Origin: Melitaea cinxia
Lineage: Eukaryota > Arthropoda > Insecta > Lepidoptera > Nymphalidae
Assembly (NCBI RefSeq): GCF_905220565.1
Contig: NC_059394.1
Span: forward strand, 1,939,501 to 2,003,500
DNA length: 64,000 nucleotides
Direction of reading: 5' to 3'
Shown here: positions 12,781 through 23,708 of the stretch, piece after piece
Numbering within the stretch: the stretch's first letter is position 1
Layout of the letters: each line of letters starts with the position of its first letter
The notes under the pieces: generated by a model
Told to the model about the DNA's origin: nothing
What the model saw: the letters and a program-made list of their open reading frames with translations, nothing else
Databases searched by the model: none
Position numbers and translations under genes: made by a program

Positions 12781-13120
12781 CATCATCATCATCATTTCAG
12801 CCTATTGTAGTCCACTGCTGGACTTGGGCCTCCAACAAGTTTGAGTCTAAAATGGCGTGAACTTATATGTGTTGCCCACAGTCACCACACTAGGCAGGCG
12901 GGTTGGTGACCGCAGGGCTGGCTTTGTCGCACCGAAGCCGCTGCTGCCCGTCTTCGGCCTGTGTATTTCAAAGCCAGCAGTTGGACGGTTATCCCGCCAT
13001 CGGTCGGCTTTATAAGTCCCAAGGTGGTATTGGAACTGTGTTATCCCTTAGTCGCCTCTTACGACACTCACGGGAAGAGACGGGGTGGCTATATCCTTTA
13101 ATGCCGTAGCCACACAGCCA
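12781..13120 (-). mobile_element. RTE-associated retroposon 3' end (R family), best copy
   Basis: The plus strand opens with (CAT)5-like sequence, then 'tttcagcctattgtagtcca', the GC-rich middle ('ccgctgctgcccgtcttcgg') and the 'gccgtagccacacagc' end. The (CAT)n is the complement of the (ATG)n tail typical of RTE retroposons, placing the 3' end at 12781 on the minus strand. About 340 bp; no functional open frame. Confidence 0.7.
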
Positions 13121-14854
13121 TTTCTATTGTCCTTGATTGTCTCTATTTAGTAAAAAAAAAAATGTCAATTTCCGAGCACCATGTATAGTTTAGGGACAAT
13201 GGATAAGCGAGTGCTGCGTATGCCGACACAGCGCCCTCCATCTGTCTTCTACTCCCGGTCGCTTGAGCCTTGCCAATACGCTGATTGTATTACCGAATAT
13301 ATTTTAAAATATCGGCATCAGTACAATTACGGCATGTAAATAGCTACAATACCAGAATAACACAGACTTAATTACCTTAAATCCTTAGAGGAAGCAGGTA
13401 AAACCGCAAAGCTAAGCCAGTTTGAAATATTTCGTAAGTTAATGAAACGCAACGTTACCATTCCCACGCATTGTCCGTACTTCCTGAGTACGCATATTAC
13501 AAACATAATTAATAAAGATAGCAATAGAATCCGAGTTTCTTACTCAGATACGTGCCACCTAACACCGGTTTACGTAACGATACGTACAAATCATCGTTTC
13601 AACTATTATATACATACATACATATGTATGTATGAATTATATAATTCTTTTTTTTTGTATAATTGCGTACTTTCATTTCATGTACAATATTTTGTTTCAG
13701 TGTTTACGGGCTGACAGAGAGTTTTGTAGTTTTAATTAATTTAGAGATGTTTAGATGTTGATCTAAAAAGATAAAGTAATGATAGGCAGTTTTTAATTCG
13801 GGTTAAATTAAAATTCATCTCGTTTTCGTAGCTGGAGGAGGACATCATAAACTATAAATAAAGTGTATGTATGTATATAACGATATGTATTGATTATAGT
13901 TTGGCCTATAACACAGCTAAGCATAGGCTTTCAACATGCAGGAGAAGAGTTTGAAGAAATTTTGAAAACAAAAGTCATTTGAAGACGCTAGACACGAATA
14001 CACAGTAAATATTTTACTGGATACCGAACCTAACCTAAAGCTGATCATGTTGATGTACTCGTACATACGAGTATTTATAAGTCAAATACTGCATTATGCA
14101 TATACTGCTGTGTGCATCAAGCTTGTGTGCGTGTAAAGACAATAGTAACTTCTACAAAAAGGTACATATTAAACTATGAATTAATTATTTTCAAATTTAA
14201 AATATAAATTCAGTCAGTCCCAGTTCTATTTCCATTTCCAGATTTGTGTGTGTATGTGTGCCTTCACTACACACAAATCAAATAACCGTACTTAGAAGTA
14301 CACACACAGATGCGAATTAATATAAGTTGAACAATCTTTACATATTAAAGTCATAATATTCTAGAGATTAACTTAATACGCAATATCATTTTTCTTATTA
14401 ACTAATGTAGAAACATTTTGTAAATTAAATTACAAAAATACGTTAGTTTTTTTTACGTAATTGCGTCTAACTTCATACTTAGTCGTTTTTTTTTTTACAT
14501 ATGAATAATCCGCTATTTTCCGTGTTTCTTGTTACAGTACACAAAAAATATCAAATGATAAATATTTAATGGGAATATATTTATGTTAATAAATTACAAA
14601 TTACCGTTTTATTTTTTCTCTTTAATTCGTATGTTTACGACTTTATATACAAATAAATATTTTTATATGTATTTATCATCCTCGCGTTTTATTATTTTCA
14701 AACCCACCCATGATTTAGGTAGGCACTTTATAATTTTGAATACTGTTCTGTGTCAGATTTTCCGGATTCAATATGTACCATATAGGCCTCTTTCTCCGTG
14801 TAGAAGAAGAACAAAGTTTATATAACCTATGCTTAATGAAAATCTTATAATTAC
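13121..14854. other. AT-rich stretch, no gene recognised
   Basis: A GC-richer patch at 13190-13270 reads, on the minus strand, through an ATG-containing open stretch but has no clear donor or acceptor. A (CATA)n/(TATG)n palindrome lies near 13610-13635. An open frame at 13442-13714 looks random. Confidence 0.45.
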
Positions 14855-15425
14855 TTATACTATTAAACGAGCAATTCTTGTATATATATATATATATATA
14901 GAATCTGGATCTCGGAAACGGCTCCAACGATTTTCATAAAATTTAGTATATAGGGAGTTTCGGGGGAGATAAATCTATCTAGCTAGGATTCATTTTCAGA
15001 AAATGTCGTTTTATCCCTGTTTTTAGGGAGTAAAAAAAATATCGTTAGAATGCGAAGGTAAATTTCGCGTTTGTCAATTTAGTTGCAATAGCTCCGTGGT
15101 AAATCGGTCGGTCGGGATCAACCAAGAAGATCATGGTTCAAATCCCCATGTCCCTGATCAATTTTTTTTTTTTTTTCTTTTTCTAATTGTACTCGTTATT
15201 TTTTATTTAAATAGGCTGCTCTTATTTTTTATTATTATGTCGGTAAAATCGAAAAATATTATTCATATTTTATCATTATTATTTTTAAATTATTTTTTAT
15301 TTTTGATTTTTTATATTTATTTATATTTTTTATTATTGTCGGTAAAAAAAAAAAATATTGTTCATATTTTATAAATATGTAATTCGTATTTAAATGTGAT
15401 TTTCAGAAAAAAAACACGATTTGTT
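14855..15425 (+). mobile_element. tRNA-like-box repeat (U family), copy 1
   Basis: It begins 'ttatactattaaacgagc', runs through a (TA)n tract, then the block 'ggatctcggaaacggctcca', and at 15089-15145 contains Pol III-type boxes: A-like TAGCTCCGTGG and B-box GGTTCAAATCC, 35 bases apart. The 3' part is T-rich. Related copies are at 22808-23285 and 43553-43820 (minus). The hairpin end 'ccgagc...gctcggtcaccc' of those copies is missing here. The open frame at 15096-15374 is an artefact of the T-rich part. Confidence 0.6.
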
Positions 15426-15537
15426 GGAGCGCCTATCAGTTTTGAGAAGCAATTACTCTCAATCTTGTAATTGTGTATTTTATATCAATTTTTAATTTAT
15501 CGTTATTTTTTTTTTGTGTTAATACGTTATTAGTAAT

Positions 15538-16002
15538 TATGTTTGCAGCCAAACGAAAATAAATCGACTTCAATTACATCGACAAGTAATACAATGAAAA
15601 AATAGTCAAGAAATACGCATTATCAAAGATTACTCCAAAAGTTGTAATCAGATCTCGATGAAATATGACAGAGAAGTAAATACAATATGCATTATCAAAG
15701 ATTACTCCAAAAGTTGTAATCAGATCTAAAAGAAATTTAAATGTGACCACATGATAAATATCGGCTTTCGATTAAGTTAAAAATCATCAAAATCGGTACA
15801 CCTAGCAAAAAGTTATGCGGATTTTCGAGAGTTTCCCTCGATTTTTCTGGTATCCCATCATCAGATCCCGGTTTCCTTATCATGGTACCACACCAGGGAT
15901 ATCTCCTTTCCAACAAAAAAAGAATTATCAAAATCTTTTCATAAACGACGAAGTTATCCCCGAACATACATTTAAAAATATATATATACATATATGTATA
16001 TA
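15538..16002 (+). repeat. CCGACTTCAA TIR-like family, left part, with internal duplication
   Basis: The left end reads 'gtttgcagccaaacg' then 'cgacttcaattacatcgaca'. A 39-bp block (gcattatcaaagattactcc...) is duplicated at about 15618-15656 and 15689-15727. The copy stops at the CTAG end of a Helitron at 16003. The matching right end appears 1.6 kb away at 17583-17635, so the copy was probably split by later insertions. Confidence 0.65.
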
Positions 16003-16316
16003 CTAGCTGTGCCCGCGGCTTCGCCCGCGTTTAAATCAGTTTGTCAAAAAATTGTCCTGGCAAACTTCCAGTGAAACTCTCATCAAAATCGGCTTCGGCC
16101 GTTCCGTAAACCTTCCTCTTGAACCGCATGATAATCCGTTCAGTAGATTTTGAGGGAATTGATCACATACACTTTTGGAGACTTTGTTATATAATACACT
16201 AACTGTAGCCCGCGACTACGTCCACGTGGTTATGAAGATATGCATTACTATTAAGATGCTTAACGCAAATTATTTTTTTATTTCAGTCACTTGAAATGCT
16301 TATCACTTTACAACAA
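16003..16316 (-). mobile_element. Non-autonomous Helitron, family C, truncated copy
   Basis: The plus strand starts CTAGCTGTGCCCGCGGCTTC; the complement ends GCGGGCGAAGCCGCGGGCACAG then CTAG, a 3' hairpin plus CTAG terminus typical of Helitrons. It matches the fuller copy at 16390-17048 for about 310 bp, then breaks off. No coding capacity. Confidence 0.7.
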
Positions 16317-16389
16317 AACAAAGGCCTCACTGAGTTCGCGCAAGACATCCCGGTTTTCCGCAATATAACAATATATTTATATATAATTA

Positions 16390-17048
16390 CTAGCTGTGCC
16401 CGCGGCTTCGCCCGCGTTTAAATCAGTGAATCACAAAGTTTTCCCGGCAAACTTCCAGTGAAACTCAAAATGTCATCAAAATCGGCTTAGTCCCTCGGCC
16501 GAAGCCCTCTCTCTATTGGTAAAACCGCATGAAAATCCGTTCAGTAAATTTTGAGGGAATCGATCACATACACTTTTGGGGACTTATTGTTAAAATACAC
16601 TAACTATTGCCCGCGACTACGTTCGCGTGGTTATGAAGATATGCATTACTATCAAGATGTTTAAGCAAATTATTTTTTTATTTCAGTCACTTGAAATGCT
16701 TATCACTCTGAGTAACTTTTTCAAAGGCACAATTTAGTATAATTTAATAGTTATTTTTATAAAACCTCTCTATACACCACATTTTTAGTTTTATTTTCAG
16801 GCTGCAGTATGAATAACTTATCAGGCGAACTTATTGCTGCTGTATATGTTTCATACAAACTATCAACCCCAATTAAACCCTCTTAGCGATGGAATATCAC
16901 AAAATCCGTTCTTAGCGGACGTCTACTAACTATAATCTACCTCCCTGCCAAATTTCATCTTTGTCCATCTTGGATGGATGGACCATCCAGCGGTTTTTGA
17001 GTTCTCGTGATGAGTGAGTCAGTGACCTTTCTCTTTTATGTATATAGA
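16390..17048 (-). mobile_element. Non-autonomous Helitron, family C, apparently full length
   Basis: The complement begins TC after A (plus strand 'tatataGA|t' at 17047-17049) and ends in the GC hairpin plus CTAG at 16393-16390, before T. Length 659 bp. Internal blocks include 'gagttctcgtgatgagtgag' and 'cacttgaaatgcttatcac'. It lies in direct tandem with the truncated copy at 16003. Confidence 0.75.
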
Positions 17049-17129
17049 TTACGATGTATTATTTGGACACTTCCTCGCCATCTATAGAGCATAGATTTTA
17101 AATTTCAAGTCTCTTACCTTAATAACATA

Positions 17130-17580
17130 GGACTTTCATACAAACTTCCAATCCCCGTTTTATCCCCTTATGGGTCAAGTTTCGTAAAATCCATTCTCAG
17201 CGGATGTTTACGCCCTATAAGGAACCTTTTTTTTATGTCACTAGGTCAACAAACAAGCGTACGGCTCACCTGATGGTAAGCGATTACCGTAGCTTATAGA
17301 CGCCTGCAACACCAGAAGCATCGCAAGCGCGTTGCCGACCCAATCCCCAATCCCCCTAGGAGCTCTGGTCACCTTACTCACCAACAGGAACACAATACTG
17401 CTTGAAAACAGTATTATTTTGCTGTGATCTTCTGTAAGGTCGAGGTACTACCCCAGTCGGGCTGCTCCATATTTTGAGCAGGAAATTCCTGCTGTACCCT
17501 ACCTCAGTAACCTCTCTGCCAAATTTCAAGTTTGTAGGTTTTATAGTTTCGGAGATTTCGTGATGAGTGAGTGACCATTG
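17130..17580 (-). mobile_element. Family C-like Helitron fragment split by a retroposon
   Basis: Sequence at 17130-17226 ('cataggactttcatacaaac...cggatgtttacgccc') and 17516-17580 ('ctgccaaatttcaagtttg...gatgagtgagtgacc') matches consecutive parts of the 16390-17048 copy. A 290-bp retroposon (S family) sits between them. Confidence 0.55.
17227..17515. mobile_element. Short interspersed retroposon, S family, copy 1
   Basis: About 290 bp, starting with a T run, 'atgtcactaggtcaacaaac' and ending 'ccctacctcagta'. Five further copies lie at 26932-27221, 30032-30388, 34678-34858, 39592-39876 and 55557-55745, all in the same orientation. The T run at the left suggests a poly-A-like tail of a minus-strand element, but I see no Pol III boxes. 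Family name not recognised with certainty. Confidence 0.65.
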
Positions 17581-17582
17581 AG

Positions 17583-17635
17583 TTTTCTCCGGCCGGATTG
17601 AGTAACCTCCTCCCTTTTTTGAAGTCGGTTAAAAA
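17583..17635 (+). repeat. Right end of the CCGACTTCAA TIR-like family
   Basis: 'gattgagtaacctcctccct' then a T run and 'gaagtcggttaaaaac'. It probably belongs to the left part at 15538-16002, separated by three Helitron copies and an S retroposon. Confidence 0.6.
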
Positions 17636-17699
17636 CGACTTCATCCAAACCGGCAGCGAATCATTTTAACTCTCTCTTCTACTACTAATCCTTCATGAT

Positions 17700-17755
17700 T
17701 TACTAAAACTACCGAGCGGAGCTCGGTCACCCAGGTACTAATTACTTTATAAGAT
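17700..17755 (+). repeat. 3' hairpin end of the U family
   Basis: 'accgagcggagctcggtcac' followed by 'ccaggtac' matches the 3' end of the U repeats at 23243-23270 and 43553-43590 (complement). The CCGAGC...GCTCGG arms form a short hairpin. Confidence 0.55.
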
Positions 17756-18394
17756 TTAAACTTCATACAATCAACCAATAATTTTCTCAACTTGACTAAA
17801 ATTTTTAACGCCCAATTTGTAAAATGTCAGACAAATACGAAATAAACTCCAAACATATAGAACCTTATCAAAATATTAGCACAGAATTAAAAAAAAAAAA
17901 AAAAAACAATTACTAAACATTAATCTAATGTGCCAATGTATGCTATCATTGCTAGCATTAGAATTAAAAATAATTAACAACGATATTAGCCCCAATCACA
18001 TAGCAGTAAGGTGACAGAATCGCCGACTTGAGCTTATCGGATATTTCCACATAACCGCACGTACTCGCACCGGCTTCTGTTACATGAAATGTGTGTGAAT
18101 ATAAGATTTCCTATACCTTTACATAATTTATATGTACCGACCCTATCTTGGGATCACTCTTACACCATTATTATATCATAATATAAATAATATATTCTTA
18201 ACTGCCTGCACCTTGCGGTTTCATCCGCTAAATTTACAATCCGGGGGGAATATATTATATTATAGCAAGCTTCATTACAATCAGTTCTGTAGTTTTGCGT
18301 GAAAGAGTTACAAGCATCTATTCATCTGTTCTCAAAAATATTCGCATTATTATTTCGCAAATTAAAGTAAAATCAAGTAAACAAAATTAAAGAC
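17756..18394. other. AT-rich stretch, no gene recognised
   Basis: Contains an A run of about 20 near 17890. A Helitron-like end remnant may lie near 18197-18240 ('tgcaccttgcggtttcatcc'). No coding signal. Confidence 0.4.
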
Positions 18395-18429
18395 GCCACA
18401 AAAATACGCAATCGGCGTATTTTTGTGGC
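18395..18429. repeat. Perfect 15-bp hairpin
   Basis: GCCACAAAAATACGC (18395-18409), loop AATCG, and its exact complement (18415-18429). On the right the CCGACTTCAA-family copy begins nearby. Confidence 0.8.
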
Positions 18430-18499
18430 AACTTAAAATCAAGAATTATGACGCTAATTATTGTACGACATTACGGAAACTCTTCGTCGTAAACTCTCA

Positions 18500-18770
18500 C
18501 ATGATAAACATCGGTCACACAAATCATTAAAATCGATACACCCAGTAAAAAGTTATGCGGATTTTCGAGAGTTTCCCTCGATTTCTCTGAGATCCCATCA
18601 TCAGATTCTGGTTTCCTTATCATGGTACCAAACTAGGAATATCTCCTTTCCAACAAAAAAAGAATTATCAAAATCGGTTCATAAACGACGAAGTTATCCC
18701 CGAACATACATAAATATATATATACGGTCGAATTGAGTAACCTCCTCCTTTTTTTGAAGTCGTTAAAAAT
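18500..18770 (+). repeat. CCGACTTCAA TIR-like family, right two-thirds
   Basis: It aligns from 'ctcacatgataaacatcgg' through 'ttatgcggattttcgagag', 'ccttatcatggtaccaaact' and 'cctcctcctttttttgaagt'. The left end is missing. The open frame across it is incidental, although related copies at 15815 and 58988 keep similar open frames. Confidence 0.65.
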
Positions 18771-19007
18771 AAAATTATATTTAGTATTAGGTAATAAGGT
18801 AGGTATAATTTTTGTGTTTCAAAAATTTTTAATTTAATTTCCTATATTTAATTTTGTGGTCGAGTTATATCGCGGCGAAAGTCGCGTCAGCGTATAATTT
18901 TGACGATTTGCCTTTTACTATTTTGTCATTCACTCATTCTTCAAGCAAGCTTTTTTGCAAGTTCACAATGTACCAATAAAATCACGATTTTTGACTGCAA
19001 TTCCTTA

Positions 19008-19310
19008 GGGGCCATCCATAAATAATTACGTCACAAGTTAAAGGGGGCGGGGACTAGGGGGTCGTTCTTTATGTGACAAGGGGAGGGAAGGGTCCAAATT
19101 TTGTGACATCACATTTCGAATTATAATACATCATAATACATCTAAGTGTTAGTTAAATGGAATTAAAACTAATGTCTTAACTTAAAAGTGTAAAATTGCA
19201 AATATGTGACGTCACACTAGGGGGTCTCTTAACTGTGACCATCTGTGACAAGAACGGGGGAGGGATCGAATAATCATAGAATTCGTGTGACGTAATTTAT
19301 TGATGGCCCC
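19008..19310. mobile_element. MITE with GGGGCCATC terminal repeats and TTA duplication
   Basis: The termini are GGGGCCATCCATAAATAATT at the left and, as complement, GGGGCCATCAATAAATTACG at the right, both running into ACGTCACA. TTA flanks both sides (19005-19007 and 19311-19313). A 3-bp TWA duplication fits the PIF/Harbinger superfamily. Length 303 bp, no coding. Internal 'gtgacatcac' and 'gtgacgtcac' motifs repeat the terminal motif. Confidence 0.8.
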
Positions 19311-19377
19311 TTAGCGGTTCTGGCTGCCTTGAACACAATTATCGAACTCATATGAATCGCATGTAATTTATCAAATA

Positions 19378-19671
19378 CTAGCTATGCCCGCGACCTCGTC
19401 TGCATGGAATTTAACAAAAAAGTTATTTTTCAGTTCGCAGAGTTATAAAATAAATAATTAAATTTACTACATCAGCTATCTGCCAGTAAAAGTCCCGTCA
19501 AAATCAGTCCAGCCGTTTCAGGGATTGCGGGAAAAACATACACACAGACAGACAGACAAAAATTCTAAAAAAATGTTATTTTGATATACGTGCCGTGTAT
19601 ACTTTCATATGCATTTAGTAAAAAGCGGTTATTTTAATATTACAGACTCCAATTTTATTTATTTGTATAGA
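19378..19671 (-). mobile_element. Non-autonomous Helitron, family B
   Basis: The complement starts TCTATACAAATAAATAAAAT after A and ends in 'gcgggcataGCTAG' before T. It includes a (GTCY)n tract (plus strand 'cagacagacagac' near 19545). 294 bp. Same family as 63461-63779. Confidence 0.75.
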
Positions 19672-19797
19672 TGTATAACTCAGGATGTATAGATAATCTC
19701 CTGCAAACTTTATTCGTATCTCGGGTTTAGCACGTCAAAATAAAGTCTTTCCTATTTTAAATGTAGCTACATGAGATTGGTTGAGATTAAAATGCAC

Positions 19798-19918
19798 AGG
19801 CCGAAGACGGGCAACAGCGTCTTCAGTGTGACAAAGCCAGCCCTGCGGTGTCACCAACCCGCCTGCCACGCGTGGTGACTATGGGCAAAACACATGAGTT
19901 CGTGCCATTTTGATGATA
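19798..19918 (+). mobile_element. R-family retroposon fragment
   Basis: 'aggccgaagacgggcaacag' to 'gagttcgtgccatttt' matches the middle of the R-family copies in the opposite reading to 12781-13120. Both ends are missing. Confidence 0.6.
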
Positions 19919-20307
19919 CATGAGATTCATTTCCTTATATGTATCAAACAGAAACTAAATACACGTCAGTTGGTTTTTGATTAAACTAGATACCGTTCAT
20001 ATGCTTCTTCGTGCTGAGATATGTATATCAGGTCTATCTACTTATTCGTATCTCCGATATTGTATATGTTGCATCACTGTGACAATACAGATTTACACAG
20101 ACACAAAATACTTTTATAATATGACATCTCCGGTGTCAACTTAATCCTTTGAGATAGCTTTGAGATACCGAGCTATCTGAAGTGTATGTAGCGTAAATAC
20201 CATTTTACCAAAAGGGTTTGAGGGAAATAAAGTTATGAGTGTTTGGAGAATTTCCGTATGATAAAAATTTAGGAAAACATATACTTACATGACTATACAT
20301 GATATAA

Positions 20308-20718
20308 TTGTTTTACTCGCAAACGAAATAAACCGACTTCAATTAAATAGGCAAGTAATACAACGTAAGTAGACGAAAAATAGACGTGTAAATAAGTGTT
20401 ATCAAATATTACTCAAAAAGTAGTCATCAGATCTTGATCAAATTTAAATGGGGTGGAGTCGATATACATAACATATTATAAGTTATAAGGTATAATACAA
20501 CGTAGGTCGACGAAAAAATACTCAAGTTAATAGGCATTATTAGATATAACTCGTAAAACAACTTGTTAAATCTCAATTAAAATTAAATGGGATCACATGA
20601 CACGCAACACCTTTTGATTAAAACAAAAATCATCGAAATCGGTGCACCCAGTCAAAAGTACCTAGGTAACATACATTTAAAAAAAAATACCAACGCCTCC
20701 TTTTTTTGAAGTCGGTTA
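20308..20718 (+). repeat. CCGACTTCAA TIR-like family, near-complete
   Basis: Left end 'gcaaacgaaataaaccgact' with TIR CCGACTTCAA, right end TTGAAGTCGG at about 20706-20715. The 10-bp arms are exact complements. The inside diverges from the 58778 copy but keeps the 'aaatttaaatggg' and 'cgaaatcggtgcacccag' blocks. Confidence 0.65.
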
Positions 20719-21891
20719 GTAAAATAGACGTTCATTTCATTTCGGTAAATTCTATGTCATAATGATATCCAAATAAAGTATACTACCTTATACTTTTTTA
20801 AAAATAACATAGCTATATTTGAACAATGACTTCTTCCCGATAGGATAGTCAATGGTAAATAAAATTACCTTTTTATATAAATTAAAAAGCCGTGTCATCA
20901 AAATATGTGTCATCTATTAAATATTTAAATTCCAAAATTAAAATCACATACATATATCATATAAACAAATAAAAACAATAATGAATTATTTATAAGATTG
21001 AAATCGATTAGAAAATGCAACTTAGTTCTTTCTCTAAAAATAATAATAAATGAATACAAACAACAACAACACATTTACATCGGTTTTTAAATTTAAATTA
21101 ATATGGACTTAGACCTTTCTGATGAAAAGTGTAAATTTTAGCGAAATATTAAAATAGGTATAAAATACTCAAGGGGCGACAAACGTAAAAAAAGTAGTTG
21201 GTTTTAAATAAATAATTATTCACCAAACAAAAATAAAGTTAAATTCTATAAATTTTATTTCAAGACGATATTTTTAGAATATGTAAAACAAGCTACCTAT
21301 GATCAAAAACAAAAATATATAATAAACTATATAACTACGACTCATATGAGGATATTTTATTTTATGTGTAATAAAGTAAAAAAAAAAAATCTATTCATAT
21401 GACGCACATCGCACATATACTACCTGACAGGTTTTTTTGCTACGTAATCTGCGTAACAAAAAACTATCAGGTGACAGGTGCAATATTTTTAAAAGTGTTG
21501 CGATATGTTGTTTTTATCCCAAAATTTAAATCAGTAATAGTCAGTAATAATAATAAAGAATAATAATAAACGCTTCACACTCAACGGATCCCCCAGTAGG
21601 ATTTTCTCCTGTGTTGGAATCAGTATCCTGGGAATCTTTTCATTACAAAAAAAAAAATATATATATAGGTATATATAACTCGCTTTACAGCTGTTGTAGA
21701 TGAAAAAATAAGGCCTTTGAAGACTCGCGAAATCCTGCTTCATATCATTGGCACAGTATTTTTTATAATACATATTTCATTTGCCAATTTACGTGTGTTT
21801 CAACCATCAAAATGCTGTATCAAAAACATGTTTCACCAGTTGCTGATACATTCTATCCTGCACATAAGATACTGGTAAGCTTTAACAGCAG
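20719..21891. other. AT-rich stretch, no gene recognised
   Basis: No exon candidate. The minus-strand open frame at 21531-21773 is AT-rich and low complexity. Confidence 0.45.
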
Positions 21892-22205
21892 CCCAGATAG
21901 CAAAATGACGTTTTAGGCCAGTCCGTATGAGCTCAGAATTGTTTTTTTTTTTTCTTAATCCACGAATGGCAACTACATCAATACAAAGCAATGAATTTAA
22001 ATACACAAATAAACTTAAAACTAAATTTTGCTGTCAGTTAAAGTGAATACAGCTGCGTAATAATATGGAAGTAAAAATTAACAAAAATTCAAGTCAACTC
22101 AATCCAATCTACAAATTTTCTTGTTAGTTTTATGTTGTTTTCAAAACTATTATGTGTATGTGTGTGTTATATTTATGATTTGGACTTCCTTAACTCTACC
22201 CACCT

Positions 22206-22218
22206 AACGTAGACTTTT
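22206..22218. repeat. Left target-site duplication of the viral insertion
   Basis: AACGTAGACTTTT immediately precedes the helicase-like sequence. The same 13 bases recur right after the poly-A run at 23743-23755. Confidence 0.85.
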
Positions 22219-22678
22219 GTACAGCTCAAGCACAAAGATCCGATCTTTGCGAGTGGAGAGTCTCACAGGCGCGCGCATTCCTGTAGGAAGGGACCGAACC
22301 CTGTACCTGGTATTTACGCAAGAGGAGAAGAGATTGCTGTTTGACCAGGGATACGGGTCCGGTGAGGGATCGCGCGTCTTAACCATTCATGAGGCGCAGG
22401 GCCAGACCTATGAGGACGTCATCGTCCTCCAGACAAATACAAGGAGGCTCAAGATCCACGACAGCGTTTCGCACGCTGTAGTCGCGGTGACTAGACACAC
22501 CAACACCTGTGTCTATTACACCGACGACCGTGACGACGCAATTGGTCGCTTTGTGGCGAGGGCAGCGGAGATGACGGACAAGAAAATCCTTGAGCATAGT
22601 CTCAAGATGGCCATTCACCATAGAGATGCTGCCGTCATTGAGAATGTGCTCAAAATGTTGAAAAATGTAGAGGTGTGA
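22208..22678 (+). pseudogene. Endogenous RNA-virus helicase fragment (superfamily 1, C-terminal half)
   Basis: Open from just after a stop at 22205 to the TGA at 22676, but without a natural start. The sequence is GC-rich against an AT-rich surround. Numbering from 22217, the C-terminal RecA-like half of an alphavirus-like superfamily 1 helicase is visible: motif V TIHEAQGQTY at residues 56-65, and motif VI VVAVTRHT at residues 88-95, followed by VYYTDD. Motifs I and II (NTP-binding) are absent because the insertion is 5'-truncated at the target duplication. The best family guess is virga/nege/kita-like plus-strand viruses, from motif style only. There is no stop or frameshift in the captured part, so the insertion is fairly young or the frame has been preserved. 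Expression is unknown; no promoter is seen. Confidence 0.85.
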
Positions 22679-22807
22679 AGACATCATTGTATTGTAAGTA
22701 TAAATTATGCGTAGATAAAAGTGTAAAGTAAGTAATATAAATAATAAAATTGAATGTAATAGTATAGGAATAGGATAATGTAATTGTAATGATAAGGCTT
22801 TATATAT

Positions 22808-23285
22808 CTTATACTATTAAACGAGCAATTCTTGTATATATATATATATCTATATAATCTGAATCTCGGAAACGGCTCCAACGATTTTCATGAAATTTAG
22901 TATGCAGGGAATTTCGGGGGAGATAAATAAATCTAGCTAGGATTCATTTTTAGAAAATATCGTTTTATCCCTGTTTTTAGGCAATGAAAAAATGGCTACA
23001 ATATCGTTAGAATAAGAAGGTAAATTTCGCATAAGTCAATAAAGTTGTAGTAGCTCAGGGGAAATCGACCGATTGCGCTCGGTCGAAAAGATCATGGTTC
23101 GAAACCTCAAGTTTTCCAGATCGATTATCGTTTTTTTTTCTTTTTTCTTCTAAAAAAATAAAATCGAAATATATTATTCATATTTTATCAATATGTAATT
23201 CGTATTTAAATATGATTTTCAAAAAACACGATTTAATAAAAATACCGAGCTAAGCTCGGTCACCCAGGTCCTTTACTTAATAAGA
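22808..23285 (+). mobile_element. tRNA-like-box repeat (U family), copy 2
   Basis: It runs from 'cttatactattaaacgagc' through a (TA)n tract and 'gaatctcggaaacggctcca' to the hairpin end CCGAGC-taa-GCTCGG at 23245-23259, then 'tcacccaggtc'. An A-box-like TAGCTCAGGGG (23050-23060) and B-box-like GGTTCGAAACC (23096-23106) are present. It interrupts the viral 3' UTR. Confidence 0.65.
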
Positions 23286-23401
23286 TAGGATTAGTCATAT
23301 AATATATTAATAAAAATTAAAAAAAAAAAATGAAATTTAAATGGATAAAACGATTCCTAACCACAAAAAAAAAAGTACCTAACTACTAACAATAACATAG
23401 G

Positions 23402-23500
23402 TTAAGTGTACATTGTAAGTAGCTAATAAGTGTACATATATTGTAGTTAGAAAATAAGTGTACATATATTTTAGTTAGCAAATAAGTGTAAATATAATAA
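23402..23500 (+). repeat. Three to four imperfect direct repeats in the viral 3' UTR
   Basis: 'taagtgtacat' recurs at about 23405, 23428, 23456 and (as 'taagtgtaaat') 23484, each followed by a 'tagttag'-like tail. Within the retroposed viral segment; could be a viral UTR feature or later slippage. Confidence 0.6.
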
Positions 23501-23687
23501 AAATAATTAGTATATAAGAATATAAAATAAGCAATATGTAGAATAGTCTTGGTCAGTGGATCGCGTCGACTTTTAGAAATTTGAAATTTTAAGACTAGTT
23601 ATTAAGGCTTCTAGATTCTAAGTTGCGGTGAAGTACCGATGCATGTTAAAAAAAAAAAAATAATAACAATATATGGAATAACAAAAG

Positions 23688-23708
23688 CACGGGCATAATA
23701 AGCCTGTG
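23688..23708 (+). other. Stem-loop near the 3' end of the viral UTR
   Basis: CACGGGC, loop ATAATAA, GCCTGTG: seven pairs including one G-U. It lies 17 bases upstream of the poly-A run, a plausible remnant of a viral 3' terminal structure. Confidence 0.55.

Noticed and set aside
13190..13280. GC-richer patch open on the minus strand with an ATG
   Set aside because: No paired splice sites or recognisable protein; cannot be separated from chance.
15096..15374. 92-codon open frame rich in Phe, Leu, Ile
   Set aside because: Translation of the T-rich part of a U-family repeat.
18461..18736. Open frame also partly kept in related copies (15815-16006; 58988-59215)
   Set aside because: Lies within a non-autonomous repeat. 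Similar frames reflect shared DNA, with different breaks in each copy; no protein family recognised.
22379..22687. 102-codon open frame on the minus strand over the helicase fragment
   Set aside because: Shadow of the plus-strand viral frame; no motif on its own.
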